From positions 1 through 5,020 of the forward strand of contig JALRCK010000216.1 in assembly GCA_023262305.1 (NCBI GenBank): a DNA stretch of 5,020 bases. Reading direction: 5' to 3'. Position 1 is the first letter of the stretch. Each line of letters starts with the position of its first letter. This stretch comes from Deltaproteobacteria bacterium. GTDB taxonomy: Bacteria; Bdellovibrionota_C; UBA2361; OMII01. Positions 1-5,020 of the stretch are shown piece after piece. The translations under genes were made by a program, and so were the position numbers. Under the pieces are notes generated by a model. It was not told the DNA's origin and did not search any database. It saw only the letters and a list, made by a program, of their open reading frames with translations.

Positions 1-1268
1 GCATCGCTCCACACCTGGCTGAGGTTGCTCTCGTTGTTGTCAGTCCGGGAGTACCGCTTGAGTCTACCATCTTCGGATCGATAAAGCGTCACAAGGTCCC
101 GTATGTATCGGAGCTGGAGCTTGGAGTGCAGCTTCACCAAGGGGCTGTGGTTGTTGTCACGGGAAGTAACGGTAAGAGCACCACCGCGACACTCATCGAG
201 CGCATGCTTCGCCAGGGAGGGTGCTCTACTCGGCTGTGTGGCAACATCGGTTCTCCGGTGCTCACATCTGGAGCTCCCGTGGATTCCTCTCAATCAAGGG
301 AATCAATTCTTGTGGTCGAGGCGTCCAGCTACCAACTTGAAGCGTGCACCGTTCTCAAGCCGGATGTGAGCGTTGTTCTCAATATCAGCGACAACCATCT
401 TGAGCGACACGGATCGCTTGAACGGTATGCAGCTGCTAAGGAGCGTGTACTTCGACTACAATCAGAGGGCGATCTGAGCGTTGTAAACGGAGATGATCCT
501 TGGGTGAGAGATATCTCTCGGAGCTGTCGCGCTCAGCTGGGGCTCTTCGGAACCGCATCGGAGGGGGAGTTGAACGGGCGCTCTTCGACGTGGGCCCGCA
601 TATCGAGCAGTGATACATCACGAGACTCCATCGTGGTATCTCTCGGCGGTGTTAGGGAGGAGTACCGCACTGACGGTGCACGGCTCTTAGGACGACACAA
701 TCGCTACAACATAGCGGCAGCGATCTTGGTGGCTCGGCGTTTCAGGGTTGAGCCACGCGTGGTGCAAGAGGTCATCAATAATTTCGAGCCGCTTGAGCAC
801 CGGTTGGAGATCGTCTGGAGGGATGGTCCTCGCGTCATTATCAACGATTCTAAATCGACAACTGTTGCGGCATCCGTCGCTGGTATCGCGATGGTTTTTT
901 CCCACTTTTCCTCTCTTCCTGTGGCATTACTGATAGGAGGACTCTCGAAGGCGGGCTCGTGGCAGCCTCTGTTGCGGATTATTCGAGAGCATCGTGGCCC
1001 CCGGGTCTCTGTTGTGTGCTTTGGCAAGGATCGATCGCTGGTAGCTAATCATTGCAGAGATGTGGGGATAGACCCGGTCGTTTACCCGACGTTACGAGAG
1101 GCGACACGCCATGCTCTCGGTGCCCTGACTGAAGGCGGAGTCGTGCTACTCTCGCCTGGGTGTGCAAGTTTTGATGAGTTTATCGATTTCGAGCATCGAG
1201 GCGCTGAGTTCAAGCGTTACGTCCATGAGGATATGGTTCATCAGGCAGGAGCGGGCGGGGTTCTATGA
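1..1268 (+). CDS. murD: UDP-N-acetylmuramoyl-L-alanine:glutamate ligase MurD, 5'-truncated by window edge
   Basis: This is a cytoplasmic Mur ligase that uses ATP to add glutamate (D-Glu in the classical enzyme) to UDP-MurNAc-L-Ala in peptidoglycan precursor synthesis. The open frame runs from base 3 to a TGA at 1266-1268, giving 421 visible residues. Visible residues 14-16 (SPG) match the N-terminal domain of MurD. The ATP P-loop GSNGKST is at 54-60, followed by EASSYQLE (106-113) and the DNH motif around His132. AAKERVL contains Lys146, the likely carbamylated lysine. HN is at 232-233, HRLE at 266-269, NDSKST at 281-286, and the C-terminal LLSPGCASFDEF at 382-393 with FEHRG just after. Compared with E. 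coli MurD (438 residues), about 55 N-terminal residues are missing, so the real start is outside the window; the GTG at 126 is internal. The loop usually rich in Asp/Gly after GG reads GGLSKAGSW, but its lysine is kept. The gene overlaps surE by four bases. A non-classical MurD variant cannot be excluded. Confidence 0.95.
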   Translation, partial: IAPHLAEVALVVVSPGVPLESTIFGSIKRHKVPYVSELELGVQLHQGAVVVVTGSNGKSTTATLIERMLRQGGCSTRLCGNIGSPVLTSGAPVDSSQSRESILVVEASSYQLEACTVLKPDVSVVLNISDNHLERHGSLERYAAAKERVLRLQSEGDLSVVNGDDPWVRDISRSCRAQLGLFGTASEGELNGRSSTWARISSSDTSRDSIVVSLGGVREEYRTDGARLLGRHNRYNIAAAILVARRFRVEPRVVQEVINNFEPLEHRLEIVWRDGPRVIINDSKSTTVAASVAGIAMVFSHFSSLPVALLIGGLSKAGSWQPLLRIIREHRGPRVSVVCFGKDRSLVANHCRDVGIDPVVYPTLREATRHALGALTEGGVVLLSPGCASFDEFIDFEHRGAEFKRYVHEDMVHQAGAGGVL

Positions 1269-2104
1269 AGATTCTGATTACAAACGATGATAGTCATCGA
1301 TCGCCGCTGCTCCGTTTCGCTGTCGAATACTTCTCCCAATTTGGTGAGGTGTCGATAGTGGTGCCGCTGCACGAACAGAGCTGGACGGCGAAGTGCGTCT
1401 CTCGGTTTGATCCCGTTCATGTGCAGGAGATCGAGCTCTTCGGCCGTCGAGCGTATGCCGCTGCAGGGCGGCCGGCGGATTGCGTGAGTTTAGGGGTCTT
1501 CAATCTCTTTGATTCGATGCCCGACCTCGTTGTTTCAGGGATCAACGCTGGATTCAACATGGGGTTGGGGTTCGTGCTCTCCTCAGGCACGGTTGGAGCG
1601 TGCCTCGAGGCTAACCTTGCTGGAGTGCCAGCTATTGCTCTTTCTCAAGCATTCGATGTCGCCACGCGTGACGAGTATATCGTTGATTATCTCATCCCTG
1701 AGAGCACCTTATCGCGCTTTGAGACCCAGATGCGCGCAATTCTCGATAAAGCGGTTGGAGTTCTTTTCGCAGATCGACTGAAAAAGCGAGTGCTTGAGCA
1801 TCCGATTACGTGGAACGTGAACTTTCCATTTGAGCTTAACGCCTCCGACCTCATTCGATATGCTCCACTTGGCAAGGCTCGGTACGGGAAATGCTTCGTG
1901 GAGGAGTCCGGGGCTATGGGAGCAATAAGGACCTTTCACCATCGCGCGCTCGAATTAATATCTGATCCTGCGCCTGGTATTGACAGCGCCTTGGTGCGAG
2001 CAGGTGTAGCCACGCTCACTCCAATTAGCTTGTGGACGCTAGCGGGAGATGGTCATCCTGAAGTCGTTGGCGAGGTGATATCCGAATTGAGCGGGAGTGC
2101 CTAG
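1265..2104 (+). CDS. surE: 5'/3'-nucleotidase SurE-family protein
   Basis: SurE proteins are metal-dependent phosphatases that remove phosphate from nucleoside 5'- and 3'-monophosphates, often linked to stationary-phase survival. The 279-residue product begins MKILITNDD. The four expected metal ligands are present: Asp8, Asp9, Ser39 (in HEQS) and Asn94 (in SGIN). Further family signatures are GRPADCV (68-74), PDLVVSGIN (86-94), SSGTVGA (106-112), NVNFPF and, near the C-terminus, ALVRAG..TLTP. Departures from consensus are Ser in place of Gly after NDD, Trp after EQS, SSGTV instead of YSGTV, and loss of the usual Trp-X-Gly-Gly segment in the middle of the second half. The ATG at 1265 overlaps the murD stop (ATGA), so translation is probably coupled; an AGGAG lies 13 bases upstream, rather far for a good ribosome site. 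Membership of the family is firm, but the exact substrate is not deducible. Confidence 0.9.
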   Translation: MKILITNDDSHRSPLLRFAVEYFSQFGEVSIVVPLHEQSWTAKCVSRFDPVHVQEIELFGRRAYAAAGRPADCVSLGVFNLFDSMPDLVVSGINAGFNMGLGFVLSSGTVGACLEANLAGVPAIALSQAFDVATRDEYIVDYLIPESTLSRFETQMRAILDKAVGVLFADRLKKRVLEHPITWNVNFPFELNASDLIRYAPLGKARYGKCFVEESGAMGAIRTFHHRALELISDPAPGIDSALVRAGVATLTPISLWTLAGDGHPEVVGEVISELSGSA

Positions 2105-2125
2105 ACCCGGCTACCACTTCTAGGC
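2099..2125. terminator. Inverted repeat between convergent genes, weak bidirectional terminator candidate
   Basis: A perfect 7-bp inverted repeat, GCCTAGA at 2099-2105 and TCTAGGC at 2119-2125, is separated by a 13-base loop. The TAG stop of surE (2102-2104) lies in the left arm, and the TAG stop of the convergent methyltransferase (complement of 2120-2122) lies in the right arm, at mirror positions. A hairpin here could end transcription from both sides. No T-run follows on either strand and the stem is short, so termination is only a guess; the symmetry may partly reflect the two identical stop codons. Confidence 0.25.
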
Positions 2126-2773
2126 TGTCTGCCCACCTTTCACCTGCGGCAGGTCCCATGTGTCCGAGAGTGAGCTGGGTTTCTGAAAGAACCACACATC
2201 ACTGGCGCCCGGGGTGAAATATCCTCTTAGGTTCATCTTCTGGGCGAACTCATGCACTGCCCGGTTTACGCCATCCCATCGGTAGTCGTGTCCAGTGAGA
2301 AGACCGCCGCGTCGTACCTTCGGAAACCAGGTCCGAATGTCCTCCGTGCACGCCTCATAAGTGTGTTGTGCGTCTATGAAAACAAAATCGAGTGACTCAT
2401 CGGGTATAGAGGGCGCCGCCTCCACAGAGGTTTTTTTAACCATAATCGATTGAGATCCAAAGGGCTCAAGTTGTTTTCGAGCGTATCCCTCGTACCTTGC
2501 AAGGTCGGCAGCTGTGCGATTCGGTTCATCGTAGGGCAGGTATGGGTCCACGGAGAAGAGGTAGAGGTTGCGGAATTGACGGAGGAGGTACAAAGATGTG
2601 TCTCCGTACAGCACCCCAATCTCTGCTCCGCGACCGAGTTTAATCGCATCATGAGAGGCTAGGATCTTTGCCAGGATGACATAGTTCTTTGCCTCCATAT
2701 CGTAATCCGGAAGCCCGAGAGTCGTTTCCTTGAAGATTTGAGAGGAGTGGAGTGGTTCTTCTTGGTTATTCAT
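2120..2773 (-). CDS. Class I SAM-dependent methyltransferase (Methyltransf_24-like), substrate unknown
   Basis: The 217-residue product has the layout of a small Rossmann-fold methyltransferase. SAM-binding motif I is EIGVLYGDTS at 51-60. An acidic residue at the end of the next strand, Asp76 in SVDPY, would hold the ribose. DFVFIDAQHTYEAC at 129-142 and GGLLTGHDY at 156-164 are characteristic of the Methyltransf_24 group, whose members modify sugars, antibiotics or other small molecules. No signal peptide or membrane segment is visible, so it is probably cytoplasmic. The ATG at 2771-2773 is chosen because an upstream ATG eight bases away runs straight into a stop in another frame; only a weak GAG lies just before it. 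It follows mlaD by 42 bases on the same strand with no clear terminator between, so it is probably the last gene of the mla transcript. A link to lipid transport is inference only. Confidence 0.85.
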   Translation of the reverse strand: MNNQEEPLHSSQIFKETTLGLPDYDMEAKNYVILAKILASHDAIKLGRGAEIGVLYGDTSLYLLRQFRNLYLFSVDPYLPYDEPNRTAADLARYEGYARKQLEPFGSQSIMVKKTSVEAAPSIPDESLDFVFIDAQHTYEACTEDIRTWFPKVRRGGLLTGHDYRWDGVNRAVHEFAQKMNLRGYFTPGASDVWFFQKPSSLSDTWDLPQVKGGQTA

Positions 2774-2815
2774 AGTCTCATGTGATTACGGCAGCTCATC
2801 ATTGACGGAAGTTCT

Positions 2816-3892
2816 TTACGGATTGAGAGAGCTTCGGACTGCTTGTCTGAGCAAGAAACTCCTCTTCGCGCCATCGGTGACCTCCACGAGGTTGTCGTAG
2901 AGCTTCGGATCAACAAGAAGCGCTCCTAAGGTTCCGGTTCCATGCGCGAGAGCGTCAGTCGTTACCTTAAAGTTCTCCGCTGCTTTTGCCAGCGACGCAA
3001 GTATCTCCTGCACTTGGCGCGATACTGAACCCGCCTCAACAGGGGTATAGACGAGGTCGTGTAAGAGACCGTTTCCTTCGCGAGCCTGCTTGAGTAGGAG
3101 CGCAAGATTCTCGCTCGCGGCCGAGACGTTGTGGGCGGTGTCGTACAACTCTGCGACTGTTCTCTCTCCGGTATCAGAGTAAATCAGAGCATGGAGGAAC
3201 CCCTTGCCGTTTCGCATTTCGTTGATGACCCCCGCGATATCTTGAGAGGCTGAGGTAACGCTGCTCATGAGCTTCTTGCCATCCTGCTCGTTGTAAATGA
3301 GGCGGTGGAAAAAACCGTTCTCGGTCTTAACGGCAGTCGCAATATCAGCGATGCTGCGGCTGGCCGACGCGATGTCCCGGAAGGTATCGGGGGATAGTCC
3401 CTCCAAGGATTTGTTGAGGCGCTCAGTTATTTGCGAAGTGTTATCTACGGCAGCTTGCGCGCGTTGAAGAATCTGCCCGAAGTCCGAGATCTCGGCCGAG
3501 GGAAGTCGAGAGCCGGTTGGTGCCGCTTCGTCGACGTTTCCGGGCGTTAGGCTAACGTACCGATCGCCGAGGAGTCCTTGGGTGTCGATCATCACGATTG
3601 AGTCGGTTTTCACCTGGTCGAGGTACTTATCATTGATCAGGAGGGTGACATGGACCTTGTAGTCCTTGAAAGTTCTGTCGAACGTTACCTCGGCCACACG
3701 ACCTATCGGGATGCCCCCGAGTCTGACCGGGGCGCCAACTGAGAGTCCCTTCACATCTTTGAAGAAGGCGTGATACTCGGTCTGCTTCGCAAATATCTGC
3801 CGCTCTCGACCCATGATCAGAATTAATGAGGCTATGAGAAACAGGCTTCCGAAAACAAAGACCCCAGCTTTTACTTCATTTCGTATCTTCAT
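2816..3892 (-). CDS. mlaD: MlaD-like MCE-domain lipid transport protein, inner-membrane anchored
   Basis: This is the substrate-binding component of a phospholipid ABC transporter: MCE domains form a hexameric ring in the periplasm on top of the MlaE/MlaF core. The product has 358 residues. One N-terminal membrane helix spans about 9-28 (AGVFVFG..LILIMG). The MCE domain spans about 38-118, with KGLSVGAPVRLGGIPIGRV (48-66) and GLLGDRYVSLTPG (106-118) as its hallmarks. Residues 135-358 form a long, largely helical, Ala/Ser-rich tail with four spaced G-x-G motifs, so the protein is much longer than E. coli MlaD (about 183 residues). The start at 3890-3892 is preferred over the ATG at 4001-4003 because it has a strong AAGGA site six bases upstream, overlaps the mlaF stop as ATGA, and the 37 extra residues would be an out-of-frame reading of mlaF. 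It sits directly downstream of mlaF in the same operon. Confidence 0.92.
   Translation of the reverse strand: MKIRNEVKAGVFVFGSLFLIASLILIMGRERQIFAKQTEYHAFFKDVKGLSVGAPVRLGGIPIGRVAEVTFDRTFKDYKVHVTLLINDKYLDQVKTDSIVMIDTQGLLGDRYVSLTPGNVDEAAPTGSRLPSAEISDFGQILQRAQAAVDNTSQITERLNKSLEGLSPDTFRDIASASRSIADIATAVKTENGFFHRLIYNEQDGKKLMSSVTSASQDIAGVINEMRNGKGFLHALIYSDTGERTVAELYDTAHNVSAASENLALLLKQAREGNGLLHDLVYTPVEAGSVSRQVQEILASLAKAAENFKVTTDALAHGTGTLGALLVDPKLYDNLVEVTDGAKRSFLLRQAVRSSLNP
2909..3322 (-). repeat. Fourfold degenerate protein repeat in the MCE C-terminal tail
   Basis: The tail of the MCE protein carries four related segments: ENGFFHRLIYN (residues 191-201), GKGFLHALIYS (229-239), GNGLLHDLVYT (273-283) and GTGTLGALLVD (318-328). 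The starts are 38, 44 and 45 residues apart, joined by Ala/Ser/Lys-rich predicted helices. The common pattern is x-x-G-x-[FL]-[HG]-x-L-[IVL]-[YV]-x. The repeat is at protein level only; the DNA copies have diverged, so it is an old duplication or a structural constraint, not a recent expansion. Confidence 0.75.
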
Positions 3893-4644
3893 ACCGCTTC
3901 CTTCCATGATCCTGAGATGAAATCCCTTACGAGAGGGTTTGATTCTGATACCTGTGAGACCGGTCCGTCTGCTGCGATCACCCCCTGACTGAGCAGCATC
4001 CACCTGTCTGAGACTCTTCTTGCGCTCTGGATGTCGTGAGTAACAACGAGAGATGTTATTTTCTGCTCGCGAGCAAATGCGATGATCAGGTCGTCGATCA
4101 TGCGCGTGGATGTGGGATCGAGGCCTGTCGTGGGCTCGTCGTACAGCATAATTTTCGGAGAGGTCGCGAGGGCGCGGGCCAGACCAATACGCTTTCTCTG
4201 TCCCCCTGAGAGTTGAGAGGGGAGCTTATTCTCTATGCCTGGGAGCCCAACCATTCGAAGCCTCTCTTGCACGACATGAGCGAGCTTGTCCTCATCTCTC
4301 TCGCCGCGCTCTCGAAGTCCGTAGGCGATATTCTCGAAAACTGTAAGAGAGTCAAAGAGCGCTGCTCCCTGAAAAAGCATCCCGGTGTTAACTCTGAGGG
4401 CCGTGAGAGTGGCGGCGTCGAGGTCTGCTACCTCCTTTCCCATCACCTTCACGGATCCTGCAGACTGCCGCACCAGTCCGATAATCAATTTGAGGATGAT
4501 CGTTTTTCCGGCACCGCTTGGCCCTAGCAGGGTCGTAACCTCTCCTGGAGCTAGAGCAAAAGAGAGCCCTCGGTGCACATGATTCGCCCCAAAGCGCGTA
4601 TGCACATCGCGAAATTCTACCGTATGGAGGGAACTCTCTGTCAT
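3889..4644 (-). CDS. mlaF: MlaF-like ABC transporter ATP-binding protein
   Basis: This 251-residue cytoplasmic ATPase powers phospholipid movement by the MlaE permease. All nucleotide-binding motifs are intact: Walker A GPSGAGKT (41-48), Q-loop Gln92 in LFQGAALFDSLTV, ABC signature LSGGQRKR (145-152), Walker B IMLYDEP with Asp169 and Glu170, D-loop GLD (174-176) and H-loop His203 in VVTHD. The GALFDSLTV-type segment after the Q-loop and the DEPTTGLDP stretch are typical of the MlaF/Ttg2A/YrbF group rather than of importers in general. The start at 4642-4644 overlaps the mlaE stop as ATGA; the longer reading from 4815 would merely translate mlaE out of frame. No Shine-Dalgarno sequence precedes this ATG, so translation is probably coupled to mlaE. 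The stop overlaps mlaD, again as ATGA. Confidence 0.94.
   Translation of the reverse strand: MTESSLHTVEFRDVHTRFGANHVHRGLSFALAPGEVTTLLGPSGAGKTIILKLIIGLVRQSAGSVKVMGKEVADLDAATLTALRVNTGMLFQGAALFDSLTVFENIAYGLRERGERDEDKLAHVVQERLRMVGLPGIENKLPSQLSGGQRKRIGLARALATSPKIMLYDEPTTGLDPTSTRMIDDLIIAFAREQKITSLVVTHDIQSARRVSDRWMLLSQGVIAADGPVSQVSESNPLVRDFISGSWKEAV
3899..3903 (-). promoter_or_regulatory. Ribosome binding site of mlaD
   Basis: On the minus strand the bases before the mlaD ATG read GGAAGGAAGCGGT. The AAGGA core ends six bases before the start codon. This is a near-consensus Shine-Dalgarno site placed inside the last codons of mlaF, and it decides the internal start of mlaD over the longer in-frame reading. 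Confidence 0.75.
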
Positions 4645-5020
4645 TTGAACTTGATGATGATAAGAAGTTTCGTAAAGAAGAAGTTTGCTATGAAAACCAT
4701 GAGGGACCCGGTCACCACGGCGGCGGTAGTTGTGAGACCGACGCCCTCGGTGCCCCCGCGGCAGCGCAATCCCTTGAAGCATGCGATTGAGGAAACGATC
4801 AGCCCGAAACCACACGCCTTGATAAGTCCGTCAGTGACGTCTCGAATCTGAACCGCGTAGATGTATGACCGGTAGTATTGATGAGAGGTGATGCCGAGTT
4901 CAAGCACCGCGACCGCAAGTCCGCCCAGGATGCCCGTTATGACTGCGATGCCGGCGAGTAACGGCATTGAAATTGTGCCCGCAACGATTCTCGGTGTCAC
5001 AAGCCTTCGAATAGGGTCTC
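4641..5020 (-). CDS. mlaE: MlaE-like phospholipid ABC transporter permease, N-terminus outside window
   Basis: This is the C-terminal part, about 125 residues, of an integral inner-membrane permease that partners MlaF and MlaD. The frame is open to the right edge; the GTG at 4998-5000 is an internal Val. The visible part begins DPIRRLVTPRIVAG, the family's conserved DP-I/L-R..PR..AG motif, followed by a hydrophobic stretch (ISMPLLAG to VAVLELG). Next come the conserved LIKACGFGLIV helix, the CFKGL..GGTEGVG loop and a final membrane segment ending in LLIIIKFK. Family members are usually about 250-260 residues, so roughly half is missing. The stop TGA overlaps the mlaF start as ATGA. Family assignment is secure from the GG-x-EGVG and DPIR motifs. 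Confidence 0.93.
   Translation of the reverse strand, partial: DPIRRLVTPRIVAGTISMPLLAGIAVITGILGGLAVAVLELGITSHQYYRSYIYAVQIRDVTDGLIKACGFGLIVSSIACFKGLRCRGGTEGVGLTTTAAVVTGSLMVFIANFFFTKLLIIIKFK

Noticed and set aside
126..128. GTG as the start of murD.
   Set aside because: The frame is open upstream to the window edge and encodes conserved MurD N-terminal residues (SPG and the following segment), so this codon is an internal Val.
895..900. Run of six T within murD, considered as an intrinsic terminator.
   Set aside because: There is no G/C-rich hairpin before it and it lies inside conserved coding sequence.
704..1027. Minus-strand open frame of 107 codons opposite murD.
   Set aside because: It is a shadow of murD codon usage with no domain features, and conserved murD motifs cover the region.
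2431..2437. Run of seven T (A7 on the coding strand of the methyltransferase), considered as a terminator tail or a slippage site.
   Set aside because: No stem precedes it on the plus strand, and in frame it reads Val-Lys-Lys-Thr without the canonical slippery heptamer; the protein continues normally through it.
2450..2662. Plus-strand open frame of 70 codons opposite the methyltransferase.
   Set aside because: It is antisense to the SAM-binding region of a well-supported gene, with no independent evidence.
3893..4003. In-frame 37-residue N-terminal extension of the MCE protein starting at 4003.
   Set aside because: It lies wholly within mlaF in another frame, adds charged residues before a clean membrane anchor, and the internal ATG has a strong ribosome site and an ATGA overlap.
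4213..4527. Plus-strand open frame of 104 codons opposite mlaF.
   Set aside because: It lies fully antisense to a well-conserved ATPase, has no ribosome site noted and no recognisable protein character.
4645..4815. In-frame 57-residue N-terminal extension of the ATPase starting at 4815.
   Set aside because: It is an out-of-frame reading of mlaE, rich in Arg and His, and resembles no MlaF N-terminus; the ATGA-overlapping start at 4644 gives normal family length.

Overview
The window reads as ordinary chromosomal DNA of a diderm (Gram-negative) bacterium. It carries a peptidoglycan-precursor ligase, a SurE-type nucleotidase and the inner-membrane part of an Mla/MCE phospholipid transport system, which implies an outer membrane. 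The MCE protein has a long C-terminal helical region with repeated G-x-G-x-[FL]-[HG]-x-L motifs. This loosely suggests a deltaproteobacterial-type or related lineage rather than an enterobacterium, but the sequence alone does not fix the taxon. Coding density is very high and no mobile elements, RNA genes or CRISPR arrays were seen.

Left half, plus strand (1-2104): the 3' part of murD (its first roughly 55 codons lie before the window) overlaps surE by four bases (ATGA). MurD adds glutamate to UDP-MurNAc-L-Ala. SurE is a metal-dependent nucleoside-monophosphate phosphatase. Both keep most key motifs but show local departures from the family consensus.

Right half, minus strand (5020-2120): reading from the right edge, the order is mlaE (permease, N-terminus outside the window), mlaF (ATPase), mlaD (membrane-anchored MCE protein) and a small class I SAM-dependent methyltransferase. 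mlaE/mlaF and mlaF/mlaD each overlap by four bases (ATGA), and the methyltransferase starts 42 bases after mlaD, so the four genes are probably one transcript. MlaE and MlaF form the ABC transporter core. MlaD would be the periplasmic lipid-binding ring attached to it, moving phospholipids between the inner and outer membrane. No mlaC or mlaB is seen downstream of mlaD.

The two groups converge at 2105-2119. The two TAG stop codons sit in opposite arms of a perfect 7-bp inverted repeat. There is no gene-free stretch longer than 42 bases. I found no convincing new system; the points worth a second look are modest and are listed as findings.
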